From contig NZ_JBFEFH010000015.1 in the NCBI RefSeq assembly GCF_040717455.1, positions 98,363 through 162,362 of the forward strand: a stretch of DNA of 64,000 bases, written 5' to 3'. Shown here piece after piece: positions 8,793 to 15,642 of this stretch (positions are counted from its first letter, which is position 1; every line of letters starts with the position of its first letter). This stretch comes from Tautonia sp040717455 (lineage in GTDB: Bacteria; Planctomycetota; Planctomycetia; Isosphaerales; Isosphaeraceae). A program made the position numbers and the translations under genes. The notes beneath the pieces are model-generated. The model worked only from the letters and a program-made list of their open reading frames with translations, did no database searches and had not been told where the DNA came from.

Positions 8793-9053
8793 GTGTTGCG
8801 CGCAATCAGGCGGTCCAGCGTCCGGGTCATCCGCTTCGAAGTCCATCTGCCCGCCATCCGCCTGACGCATCGGGTCCAGGTGGGCATCCGATACGGCCCG
8901 CGCTGGGCGATGTGCCGCCTGAATCGCCGGGGCACCGCCCTGAAGGTCGGGCTCCTGGCGCTGGACGTCCGGCTCCGATGGCGCGGGACGATGCACGCGC
9001 CGACCGACACGGGCCCCCGGGAGCGGGAATCCCTGTCGCGCTCGACCGCCTAA
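8793..9053 (+). CDS. Small basic phage protein (86 aa)
   Basis: Starts with GTG at 8793, eight bases after GGAGG; an earlier in-frame GTG at 8784 overlaps that site and is less likely. The product is very Arg-rich with alternating hydrophobic residues (VIRFEVHLPAIRL, KVGLLALDVRLRWRG), suggesting a short beta-rich nucleic-acid-binding or structural protein. It converges on the repressor gene, the two stop codons overlapping by two bases. No family recognised. Confidence 0.5.
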   Translation: MLRAIRRSSVRVIRFEVHLPAIRLTHRVQVGIRYGPRWAMCRLNRRGTALKVGLLALDVRLRWRGTMHAPTDTGPRERESLSRSTA

Positions 9054-9508
9054 TCCTGGGACTTCCGCCCCGGCGGCCGTCCGCGTTTGCGACGGACCTG
9101 CTCGGGGGGCAGGTGCGCCCGGGCATGGCCGAGTTGCACGCTCGCCAGGTAATCGATCAACACGTCCTCGACGACTTCATCCCCGCCGCACAACGCGATG
9201 AGCTTCTGCAGCTTATCCTGCTCCCGCCCCGGCAGGCTGCCCGGCTCCGGCGGCCCGACATAACCCGGGTAATAGACCAGATCGTTGACCGGCCGCCCGA
9301 TCACGGCGGCGAGATAGACCAGGTCGCGGACATCGGGTTGCCCCTCCCCGTTGATCCACTTCGAGATCCGGGTCTGATGCAGCCGCCGATACTCGTCGTC
9401 GCCGAGCGTCCGGGCGAGCTCCTGGATGCGATCGGACACCTCGCGTTGGGAGAGGCCTTCATCCTCCATCAACGCTTGATAATACTGCATCATGTAACCG
9501 TAGGACAT
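9050..9508 (-). CDS. XRE-family helix-turn-helix regulator, probable prophage repressor
   Basis: A 152-residue protein with an N-terminal XRE-like fold (about residues 8-80): GLSQREVSDRI as helices 1-2 and TRISKWINGEGQPDVRDLVYLA as a classic helix-turn-helix with a following helix. The C-terminus ends RRKRGRPPGRK, an AT-hook-like minor-groove motif, which is unusual for a small repressor. It is transcribed away from the early genes at 9735 across a region full of inverted repeats, the arrangement of a lysogeny switch. The ribosome-binding site is GCGAGG. Repressor function is inferred from position and fold. Confidence 0.75.
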   Translation of the reverse strand: MSYGYMMQYYQALMEDEGLSQREVSDRIQELARTLGDDEYRRLHQTRISKWINGEGQPDVRDLVYLAAVIGRPVNDLVYYPGYVGPPEPGSLPGREQDKLQKLIALCGGDEVVEDVLIDYLASVQLGHARAHLPPEQVRRKRGRPPGRKSQD

Positions 9509-9543
9509 GGTCTAGCCTCGCAGTTCGGGCGGTCAAACGACGC

Positions 9544-9573
9544 ATTGTACGGCCGGAATCTCGTGTGCTGCAA
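9544..9573 (-). promoter_or_regulatory. Predicted promoter of the repressor gene
   Basis: Read on the minus strand, TTGCAG (9573-9568) and TACAAT (9549-9544) are 18 bp apart. The -35 and -10 overlap the nested inverted repeats at 9546-9589, so the repressor or an antagonist could control this promoter. Confidence 0.5.
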
Positions 9574-9589
9574 ACTGTAGCACCGTACA
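9546..9589. promoter_or_regulatory. Nested inverted repeats over the repressor promoter
   Basis: An outer pair TGTACGG (9546-9552) and CCGTACA (9583-9589) encloses an inner pair GTGCT (9565-9569) and AGCAC (9579-9583). All lie over or next to the minus-strand promoter. They are probably protein-binding sites; they differ from the GGTTGA-type sites on the other side of the switch. Confidence 0.45.
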
Positions 9590-9640
9590 GGCTTGCGCGG
9601 CGAATCGGCGTGAGCCCGGGGGAAATCCGAACCAGATCCC

Positions 9641-9670
9641 TTGATTCCGACCGGCCGACCGCCCTACGAT
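9641..9670 (+). promoter_or_regulatory. Predicted early promoter facing right
   Basis: TTGATT (9641-9646) and TACGAT (9665-9670) are 18 bp apart, a good sigma70-type match. It points toward the small helix-turn-helix gene at 9735 and the replication genes. The operator-like palindromes at 9677-9704 lie over its expected start of transcription. Confidence 0.5.
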
Positions 9671-9676
9671 CTCCCT

Positions 9677-9704
9677 GGTTGAATTTCAACCTATTTCAGG
9701 TTGA
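9677..9704. promoter_or_regulatory. Overlapping operator palindromes with GGTTGA half-sites
   Basis: GGTTGAATTTCAACC (9677-9691) is a perfect palindrome around one base. TCAACCTATTTCAGGTTGA (9686-9704) is a second perfect inverted repeat with 7-bp arms and a 5-bp spacer, sharing the middle half-site. The same half-site recurs around 12708-12786. The position just downstream of a predicted -10 box is typical of a repressor operator. Confidence 0.65.
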
Positions 9705-9734
9705 GCCGTCATCCAGAATAGGGGAGATCGTGAC

Positions 9735-9992
9735 ATGGCGGACGCGACGACGAAGGCGGAGGGGGCGGCAGTCGATGCCCCCCCCCGCGTCCTGGGGACG
9801 GGCGAGATCGCGCGGCGTGCCGGGGTGGCGCGCATCCTGGTGACCTATTTCGCGGTCGCCGAGGGGGTGCCGATCCAGCGGGTCGGCCAGTCCTACCTGT
9901 TCCACGCCGCCGATGCCCATCGCCTGGTCGAGCGCCTCAGGGACCTCAATCGCCGGGTCGAGCGGCTCCGCGACCAGCTCGACGAACAATGA
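9735..9992 (+). CDS. Small MerR/excisionase-like DNA-binding protein (85 aa)
   Basis: After a 17-residue leader, GTGEIARRAGVARILVTYF forms a helix-turn-helix of the MerR/AlpA type, followed by a wing-like segment (IQRVGQSYLF) and a helix (ADAHRLVERL) that continues into a short coiled coil. It is the first gene to the right of the switch, with a good site AGGGGAG before ATG 9735. By position it could be an antirepressor, an early activator or an excisionase. The next open frame overlaps its stop by ATGA. Confidence 0.65.
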   Translation: MADATTKAEGAAVDAPPRVLGTGEIARRAGVARILVTYFAVAEGVPIQRVGQSYLFHAADAHRLVERLRDLNRRVERLRDQLDEQ

Positions 9993-10060
9993 ACGCCTGT
10001 CCCGGTGATTGTTCGGGAAACCCGGGAAGAGACAAGGGGTTATTTCGGGAGGTTGATTTC

Positions 10061-10360
10061 GTGAAACAGCGGCGTGTCGAGTTCGAGGAGGCGATCGCCT
10101 ACCGGCTGATGGGGGACTGCCGCGTGCAGCTCGGCCCGGGGGCCGGGTTCGGCGGCAACCGGATCCGGGGCGAGTCGTCGGGCGATCCCCGGTCGAGTTA
10201 TCAACGATTGCGAGACCAGGTCGACCGGCTCCGCGCCGCCTCGTGTGCCGTGCTCCGGTCCGCCCGGAGCGCGGACCGGTCGGAACTGGCCGACGCCCTG
10301 GAGATCCTGGACGCGGAGATCAGCCGGCTCGACGCCGAGCGGGCGGCGAGGAAGCGGTGA
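10061..10360 (+). CDS. Hypothetical early phage protein (99 aa)
   Basis: The preferred start is GTG at 10061, eight bases after GGGAGG (10047-10052), although the frame is open back to ATG 9989, which overlaps the preceding gene. The product begins with a KQRRVEFEEA helix, has a Gly-rich middle and ends in a coiled coil (ELADALEILDAEISRL). Beyond its TGA stop the same frame stays open for another 33 codons with protein-like sequence. No family recognised. Confidence 0.55.
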   Translation: MKQRRVEFEEAIAYRLMGDCRVQLGPGAGFGGNRIRGESSGDPRSSYQRLRDQVDRLRAASCAVLRSARSADRSELADALEILDAEISRLDAERAARKR

Positions 10361-10365
10361 AGCGA

Positions 10366-10559
10366 TGACAACGACGCCATCATCGATCGCTACATCGGTA
10401 ACCGGGGCTACGAAGCAGAGCGACCCGACGAGTTTTACCGTTGGGGTGGCCATCCTGGCTGAGGCACGGCAGCAGCGCAACGACAGCACGCACGGCGCCG
10501 ATCGTGGGGCCGTGCTCGTGAAAGGTACGCTTGCACCTCATGAACGGCGACGGTCGTGA
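10366..10559 (+). CDS. Tentative small early protein (64 aa)
   Basis: An ATG at 10366 opens a 64-residue frame rich in Thr, Ser, Ala and Arg that ends with TGA at 10557-10559, overlapping the ATG (10559) of the replication initiator gene. The overlap is what one expects of translational coupling, and GAGGAAG lies upstream. The composition is not distinctive and an alternative frame over the first 100 bases looks equally protein-like, so the gene call is weak. Confidence 0.3.
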
Positions 10560-11389
10560 TGAACTTTTCGGACGTGGAAATCCTGGCGCAAGTCCACCGG
10601 GATCACCCGAGGCGGGTCACCCTGTTCACCGTCGCGCTCGCCCTGGTCCGCTACCGAACCCAGCGCGAATTGCCGGTCAGTCCGGCCGAGCTGGCGAAGC
10701 TGACGGGCCAGGATTACACCTATGCGAAGCGGTCGCTCCGAGAAGCCAGACAGTACCTCAATGGGGCACCTCAAATACCCCAGACGGGGCACCTGGAGTA
10801 CCCCAAGGGGGGCACCTCAAATACCCCAATGGGGCACCTGGAGTACCCCATTGGGGGCACCTCAAATACCCCAGACGGGGCACCTGGAGTACCCCAAGGG
10901 GGGCACCTCAAATGCCCCCCTCTTTATAAAGAAGAGGAAGAAGAATTAAGAGCGTGCTCTTCGCGCCCGCACGCACGCGAGGAACCCGTTCCGGAATCGA
11001 ATCCGGAACCCGATCCGGGTCGGCCCCCGACGGACCCGTTCGCGGTCCCTCCGAAGGCTTTCGAGGCTCCCGAACCGGCCGAGCATCGCAAGCTCCGTCA
11101 CCTGGCCGACGACCTGTCGGGCGGCAACCTGGGACGCTGGGCCTCGGACATGCTCAAGCTCGATTACCCGGCGCACCACGTCCGGGCCGTGATCGAGAAG
11201 AAGATCGCCGGTGCGCGGCCGATGCCCAGCCCCTCACTCCTGACGTCGATCCTCCAGCGTTGGGCGCGGGGGGAGGGTTCCGACATCCCCCCCGACCCGG
11301 CGACCGTGGCGAAGCGCAACGCCCCGGTCGAGTATTTCAAACCCGAGCGCAAGAGAACCTCGATACCAAGGATTTTCGGCGATGAATGA
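10559..11389 (+). CDS. Lambda O-like replication initiator carrying the phage origin
   Basis: A 276-residue protein. Residues 1-65 form a winged helix of the phage replication initiator type (TLFTVALALVRYRTQRELPV, SPAELAKLTGQDYTYAKRSL). Residues 68-122 are low-complexity sequence that simply translates seven DNA iterons. After a Pro/Glu-rich linker, a helical C-terminal part (about 150-255; LADDLSGGNLGRWASDMLKL) would contact the helicase encoded next. In lambda, protein O binds iterons inside its own gene and recruits DnaB; here the same architecture is seen and the helicase gene overlaps by 8 bp. The initiator role is inferred from this layout. Confidence 0.7.
   Translation: MNFSDVEILAQVHRDHPRRVTLFTVALALVRYRTQRELPVSPAELAKLTGQDYTYAKRSLREARQYLNGAPQIPQTGHLEYPKGGTSNTPMGHLEYPIGGTSNTPDGAPGVPQGGHLKCPPLYKEEEEELRACSSRPHAREEPVPESNPEPDPGRPPTDPFAVPPKAFEAPEPAEHRKLRHLADDLSGGNLGRWASDMLKLDYPAHHVRAVIEKKIAGARPMPSPSLLTSILQRWARGEGSDIPPDPATVAKRNAPVEYFKPERKRTSIPRIFGDE
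10763..10918 (+). repeat. Seven origin iterons inside the initiator gene
   Basis: Seven 19-bp units start at 10763, 10786, 10809, 10831, 10854, 10877 and 10900, at 23-bp steps (22 once). Odd copies read GGGGCACCTCAAATACCCC (the last with TGCCCC), even copies GGGGCACCTGGAGTACCCC. Each is a GGGG-N11-CCCC imperfect palindrome. The block from 10781 to 10822 is repeated exactly at 10872-10913. Number, spacing and location within an O-like gene match a lambdoid origin. Confidence 0.8.
10921..10950 (+). other. AT-rich stretch, likely DNA unwinding element
   Basis: Directly after the seventh iteron comes a purine-skewed, AT-rich run of about 30 bp beginning TCTTTATAAAG, strongly different from the surrounding high-GC DNA. 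In lambdoid origins such a stretch follows the iterons and melts first. A short inverted repeat AGAGC-GT-GCTCT (10949-10960) lies at its end. Confidence 0.6.
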
Positions 11390-12713
11390 CCGACTCCCGC
11401 CCCAGAACCTGGAGATGGAGCGTGCCGTCCTGGGTTGCGCCCTGCTCGACGGCACGAGCTTCGACGAGATGGCCGACCTGATCCGGGCCGAGGACTTCTA
11501 CCGGGAGGCCCACGCGGTCACCTGGAAGACGATCGCCGCCTTGCGGGGCCGCGGCGAGCCGGCCGACGTGCTGACCGTGGCCGAGGCGATGCGGCGGTCC
11601 GGGGACTACCAGCGCGTCGGCGGTGACGCCTTCATCGACGAACTTGCGGGCTCCGTCCCCCATGCGGCCAACGCCCTGCACTTCGCCGCGATCGTCAAGG
11701 AAAAGGCCAGGCTCCGGTGCCTGATCGAGGCGCTGGCCGAGGGATTGCGCCTGGCCTACGACGCGCCCAGCTACCTGACCGTCGATGAGATCGCGGGCCG
11801 GGTCGAGACCTCCGTCCTGGATGCGTCTCGGGACCTGGGCGGCTCGACGGTCCGGGAGGCTTACGAGGCGGCCTCCGAGTCGATCGAACGGGTCCAAGCC
11901 CGAGAAGAAGGGAACTTCACGGGGGTCGTGACCGGGCTCACCGAACTGGACGAGCTGACCGACGGCATGCAGCCGGCCCAACTGATCGTCCTCGCCGCCC
12001 GGCCGGGCAAGGGGAAGACGACGCTGGGCATCGACGTCGCCAGCTTCGTCACCCTGGAACTGAACAAATCCGTCCTGTTCTGCTCCCTGGAGATGGGCCG
12101 TCGCGAGCTGACCGACCGGATCCTGGCCAGTCGCGCGTCGGTCGCCGGGAAGAACATCCGCGACGGGAACGGGCTCCTCCCCGGCGACCACGTGCGCATG
12201 GGGCAGGTGTACGAGAAACTCCGGGCCGCCCGCTGGGCGATCGACGACGCGCCGAGCCGGACCGTCGCCGAGCTGGCGGCCATCGCCCGGAGGCGGCGGG
12301 CCACGCACGGGCTCGACCTGATCGTGGTCGATTACCTGCAACTGGTCACCGCCGAGGAGCGCAAGGGGGCCAATCGCCAGGAACAGGTGGCCCAGGTCAG
12401 CCGCGACCTGAAGAAGCTCTCCAAGACCCTGGAGGTGCCCGTCCTGGCCCTCTCCCAGCTCAACCGGGAGGTCGAGGGGCGCAGCGACCCCAGGCCCCGC
12501 CTGAGCGACCTGAGGGAGTCGGGCGCCATCGAGCAGGACGCCGACGTCGTGCTCCTGATCCACCGGCCCGACGACCGCGACGGCCGCGTGGGCTACGCCG
12601 AGCTGATCGTCGCCAAGAACCGGAGCGGCCCGGAAGGGGTGGTCCAGCTCGCCTATCAGGACCAGTACCCCCGGTTCCGCGACTTCGTCCCGGCGACCGA
12701 TTGGTCTGGTTGA
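11382..12713 (+). CDS. dnaB: Phage replicative DNA helicase (DnaB family)
   Basis: A 443-residue hexameric-type helicase. The N-terminal helical domain (about 1-110; NLEMERAVLGCALLD) is the DnaB interaction domain and the RecA-like motor spans about 175-435. Walker A is ARPGKGKTT (206-214), with Lys in place of the usual Ser or Thr before GKTT. Walker B is LIVVDYLQL (313-321), and LSDLRESGAIEQDAD (374-388) carries the family's DnaB motif. It overlaps the initiator gene by 8 bp, so both are probably made together. It would unwind the phage origin at the fork. A full-length, apparently intact protein. Confidence 0.93.
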   Translation: MNDRLPPQNLEMERAVLGCALLDGTSFDEMADLIRAEDFYREAHAVTWKTIAALRGRGEPADVLTVAEAMRRSGDYQRVGGDAFIDELAGSVPHAANALHFAAIVKEKARLRCLIEALAEGLRLAYDAPSYLTVDEIAGRVETSVLDASRDLGGSTVREAYEAASESIERVQAREEGNFTGVVTGLTELDELTDGMQPAQLIVLAARPGKGKTTLGIDVASFVTLELNKSVLFCSLEMGRRELTDRILASRASVAGKNIRDGNGLLPGDHVRMGQVYEKLRAARWAIDDAPSRTVAELAAIARRRRATHGLDLIVVDYLQLVTAEERKGANRQEQVAQVSRDLKKLSKTLEVPVLALSQLNREVEGRSDPRPRLSDLRESGAIEQDADVVLLIHRPDDRDGRVGYAELIVAKNRSGPEGVVQLAYQDQYPRFRDFVPATDWSG

Positions 12714-12786
12714 AATTCTGGTTGAAAAAACCAGGGGTCCTACTGGATATTCGGGAATCTCAACCTGTAGGATGATCTCGTCAACC
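12708..12786. promoter_or_regulatory. Second cluster of GGTTGA/TCAACC operator half-sites
   Basis: GGTTGA occurs at 12708-12713 and 12720-12725, and TCAACC at 12760-12765 and 12781-12786. CTGGTT-GAAAA-AACCAG (12718-12734) is a perfect inverted repeat. These are the same half-sites as at 9677-9704, so one regulator probably binds both regions. They surround the promoter of the clamp-like gene. Confidence 0.6.
12722..12751 (+). promoter_or_regulatory. Predicted promoter of the clamp-like gene
   Basis: TTGAAA (12722-12727) and GATATT (12746-12751) are 18 bp apart in an AT-rich patch between the helicase and the clamp-like gene. The -35 box lies inside the inverted repeat at 12718-12734, so binding there should block transcription. 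Confidence 0.45.
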
Positions 12787-12799
12787 AGGAGACCGAACC

Positions 12800-14074
12800 A
12801 TGTCCCGCGCAATTGTCACGGATTCCGCCGCGTTCTGCGACCAGGTGGCCTCGGCCATCCGGGCGATCCCCAAGCGGACCCCCTCGGCGGCGTTCCAGGC
12901 GGTCCTGTTCTACACCGACGATTCGAACCGGATTCGGGTTGCCGCCGGTGGCCCGACGGGCTTCGTCGACCGCGACGTCATCGGGGCGCGGCCGCTCGAC
13001 CTGGAGCCGGTCTGCCTGGCGATCGACGCCGGGCGGTTCCTGTCGGCGGCGCGGTCATTCCGGCTCGACGACTGGACGATCGAGCCCAACCCCCAGGACC
13101 CCGGCGCGGTCCTGGCCTCCGGCCGGACCCGATTCACCTTGGGGGGCGTCACCCCGGAGGCCCACCCGCTGCACCCCGATCAACGCCAGGCGGGGGGATC
13201 GGCGAGCCCGGTCTACCGCGCGGGCTTCCCGTTCGCCGACACGCTGATCCAGGCCGGGCTCCGGGCCGCGACCGCCACCGACCCGAAGGCGTACCGCTAC
13301 GCCCTGGCCGGGGTGCTCATCGACCGCGACGACTCCGGCGAGGAATTCCATGTGGTCGGCACCGACGGGGCTCGGCTGGTCCGGGACCGGGTGGCGACGG
13401 GCGGCCCGGTCGCCGACTGGGTCGATCCCGAGCGGCCGGTCGTCGTCGAGCCCGGCCTCTTCCGGCTGGCCGCGGGGGTGGTCCCCCCGGACGGGCCGCT
13501 GGAGCTGACGACCGACGGCACGAGCTTCGTCGAGCTGCAGTCGCTGGGCAACCTGGTCCGGGCCGGCCTGGTCGAGGGGCGGTTCGCCCCCTGGCGGGCG
13601 GTCCTGGAGAAGGCGGCGGGCACGCCGGTCCTGGCGATCACCGACGACGAGGACCGGGGCCGCCTGGTCGAGGCGGTCAGGCTGGCGGCGATCACCTGCG
13701 ACCGGTCGATGCAGCGCGACGCCCTGCTCGTCGAGATCGCCGGCGACGACCGCCAGCATTGGGTCCGGTTCCGCAACCGGGCCGAGCGGGGCGAGAGCCT
13801 GGTGACCTTCGCCGCGACGGCGGCCGGCCCGGCGACCCGGCCGGCCGCCCTGGTCATCAGCGCCGATGCGTTGCTCTGGGGCCTGGAGCAGATCGGCGGC
13901 CCCTTCTGGTGGGAGACCGACGGCGTGCATAGCCGGTTCAGCACCCCGGACGGGGGCCGCGACGTGCTCGTCGGAGGCTATACCGATCCGGGTTATTCCG
14001 GGATCGGCGAGCAGGATCCGAAATCCCTGGGCCTCGGCCTCCCGGCCGACGCCGAGCCGGTGGAGGTCTCCTGA
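12800..14074 (+). CDS. DNA polymerase III beta-clamp (DnaN)-like protein
   Basis: A 424-residue protein. Its second third contains RYALAGVLIDRD and HVVGTDGARLVRDR, matching the central DnaN domain (YxLxGVLLE, VATDGHRLA). The domain order (about 1-140, 160-280, 290-400) fits a three-domain sliding clamp, somewhat longer than the usual 370 residues. A clamp tethers polymerase to DNA; the phage may load its own clamp or use this protein to displace the host's. It has its own promoter region with operator sites and overlaps the resolvase gene by one base. Divergence from cellular DnaN is high. Confidence 0.7.
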   Translation: MSRAIVTDSAAFCDQVASAIRAIPKRTPSAAFQAVLFYTDDSNRIRVAAGGPTGFVDRDVIGARPLDLEPVCLAIDAGRFLSAARSFRLDDWTIEPNPQDPGAVLASGRTRFTLGGVTPEAHPLHPDQRQAGGSASPVYRAGFPFADTLIQAGLRAATATDPKAYRYALAGVLIDRDDSGEEFHVVGTDGARLVRDRVATGGPVADWVDPERPVVVEPGLFRLAAGVVPPDGPLELTTDGTSFVELQSLGNLVRAGLVEGRFAPWRAVLEKAAGTPVLAITDDEDRGRLVEAVRLAAITCDRSMQRDALLVEIAGDDRQHWVRFRNRAERGESLVTFAATAAGPATRPAALVISADALLWGLEQIGGPFWWETDGVHSRFSTPDGGRDVLVGGYTDPGYSGIGEQDPKSLGLGLPADAEPVEVS

Positions 14075-14538
14075 TGGCCCGCTACGAGGTCACGATCGCC
14101 GGCTGGAGCCCGGCCTCGCTCAACACCCTGACGCGGCACTGGAGCCGGGCCCACCGCGCCAAGGCGTCGGACCGGGACCGGGTCGCCCAGGAGCTGGACC
14201 TGGCCCGGGTGCCCCGGGTCGCCGTCCCCCGGTCCGTGCTCCGGGGACTGCAGCGGGCCGGGGTCGCCGACCCGACCCTGCTCGAAGGGGCGAGGCCGAC
14301 CCGGAGGCGGCTCGAGGTGACCGTCATCCTCGGCCCCCGTCGCGACCCGGACGGCACCTTCCGCAAGGGCGGCCAGCCCCCCGACCCGGACAACCTGCTC
14401 AAGAGCCTGCTCGACGCGCTCGTCGAGGGCGGCTTCCTGGTCGACGACTCCGCCGACTGGGCCGAGTGGGAGTGCCCGAGGGTCGTCCCGGACGACGGGC
14501 AAGGATACAGGACTCGGATCGTCCTGGAGGACCAATGA
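14074..14538 (+). CDS. rusA: RusA-family Holliday junction resolvase
   Basis: A 154-residue protein of RusA length. The diagnostic segment is PPDPDNLLKSLLDALVEGG followed by FLVDDSADWAEW, where the Asp residues of D-x-DN and DDS form the metal site, and Lys (K109, in NLLKSLL) is conserved. RusA enzymes resolve Holliday junctions made during phage replication and recombination. It begins at the stop of the clamp-like gene and overlaps the following gene by ATGA. The N-terminal insert (about residues 30-75) is longer and more basic than in E. coli RusA. Confidence 0.85.
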   Translation: MARYEVTIAGWSPASLNTLTRHWSRAHRAKASDRDRVAQELDLARVPRVAVPRSVLRGLQRAGVADPTLLEGARPTRRRLEVTVILGPRRDPDGTFRKGGQPPDPDNLLKSLLDALVEGGFLVDDSADWAEWECPRVVPDDGQGYRTRIVLEDQ

Positions 14539-14891
14539 ACGTATCACTGTCGGATGATCAGTGGGCGACGTGCGTGGTCGGGGCGACCCGGAGGGCCGCC
14601 AAACGATTGCCCCCCTCGGCCTCGCTTTGGGGCGCGGTCGCCGCCGTCAAGGCGCTCCTGCCCCTGGTCGAGATCGACGGCCTGCCGATCCCGGGCCTCC
14701 ACCTCGGTTGCTGCGAGTACGTCCACCTGATCTTCGCCCGGCGGCGGGCCTATGCCCTGTTCGTCTCGATCGGCGCCGACGTCGTCCGCATCCAGCGCTT
14801 CGAGGCGGGCGTCCAGACCCTGGTCGTCGAGACCGAGGGGGAGTATCGGCTCGACCTGTTGCGTACCTATCTCGACACCCTCAAGGACTGA
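14535..14891 (+). CDS. Hypothetical early phage protein (118 aa)
   Basis: Starts at ATG 14535, overlapping the resolvase stop by ATGA. The product has an N-terminal helix (SLSDDQWATCVVGATRRAA), a hydrophobic helix (WGAVAAVKALLPLVEIDG) and a beta-rich C-terminal half (YALFVSIGADVVRIQRFEAG). No family recognised. It lies in the replication and recombination operon. Confidence 0.65.
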   Translation: MNVSLSDDQWATCVVGATRRAAKRLPPSASLWGAVAAVKALLPLVEIDGLPIPGLHLGCCEYVHLIFARRRAYALFVSIGADVVRIQRFEAGVQTLVVETEGEYRLDLLRTYLDTLKD

Positions 14892-14905
14892 TCGGAGGTG
14901 ACGCG

Positions 14906-15370
14906 ATGCCGAAGACCGTCGCGAGGGGCCGGTCCTCGGCCCCGGGCCAGGCCAGGGGCCGGAACCGATCCGCCGTCGCCCGGGAGCGTCGGGCCCTGGT
15001 GCTCGACGCCGTCCGGGGCTTCCAGGCCGAGCACGGCCGGGTGCCGCACCTGGGCGAGGTCATGGCCCGGCTCGGCTGGGGGCCGACCAGGCGGGCCTCG
15101 GTGAACAACGACCTGGGGGCCCTGAGGGAGGCGGGGCTGATCGCCCGGATCCCGGCCCGGGCCCCGGCCGGCGACCGCTCGATGCAGCAGGTCCCCCGGG
15201 GCTACGGCCGGCGGGCGATCCGCTCGCTGCGGTGGACCGAGGAGGACGAGCGCATCTACCGGTCGATCCGGCAGACGTGGGCCCCCTGGCTGCACTGGTT
15301 CGCGGCGTCGTCATCGCTGCGGGGGCCGTCGTCCGACGACGAGGACGACGAGCCGGAGGGCGGCCGATGA
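14906..15370 (+). CDS. Winged-helix DNA-binding protein with LexA-like N-terminus
   Basis: A 154-residue protein. A basic Arg/Ser-rich leader (1-25) precedes a winged helix (about 28-80): VLDAVRGFQAEHGRVPHLGE, then ARLGWGPTRRASVNNDLGAL and GLIAR, which follows the pattern of the LexA DNA-binding domain. There is no peptidase domain. The C-terminus is Arg-rich then ends in an acidic tail (DDEDDEPEGG). GGAGG precedes ATG 14906. It overlaps the next gene by ATGA. Probably an early regulator; its target is unknown. Confidence 0.6.
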   Translation: MPKTVARGRSSAPGQARGRNRSAVARERRALVLDAVRGFQAEHGRVPHLGEVMARLGWGPTRRASVNNDLGALREAGLIARIPARAPAGDRSMQQVPRGYGRRAIRSLRWTEEDERIYRSIRQTWAPWLHWFAASSSLRGPSSDDEDDEPEGGR

Positions 15371-15639
15371 CCATCCAACAACAAGTCATCGAGGATCACC
15401 GGGCCCTCGGCCGCGACGAGCTGGCGACGGCGATCGAGCTGATCGTCGACCAGTGGGGACGGGCCGAAGGCCCGGCGCGCTGGGACGCGGCCCAGCGGCT
15501 CACGGGCCTGATGACCCTCTGGAGCATCCGCGAAGGCGTGCGCAGCTATCGCGCCCGCCATCGGTTCGTGTCCCTCGACGCGTGCGGGGAACTGTCAATC
15601 CGGTCGCTCCGGCGATCGCGACCGAAGAAAGGATCCTGA
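15367..15639 (+). CDS. Hypothetical helical phage protein (90 aa)
   Basis: Starts at ATG 15367 in an ATGA overlap with the winged-helix gene. The product is helical (MTIQQQVIEDHRALGRDELA, LMTLWSIREGVRSYRARHRF) with a basic C-terminus ending RRSRPKKGS. No family recognised. Three bases separate it from the next gene. Confidence 0.6.
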   Translation: MTIQQQVIEDHRALGRDELATAIELIVDQWGRAEGPARWDAAQRLTGLMTLWSIREGVRSYRARHRFVSLDACGELSIRSLRRSRPKKGS

Positions 15640-15642
15640 TCG

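Noticed and set aside
10763..10918. Repeat array that could be taken for a small CRISPR
   Set aside because: Units are 19 bp at 23-bp steps with 3 to 4-bp gaps, not spacers, and lie inside a coding gene with iteron-type palindromes.
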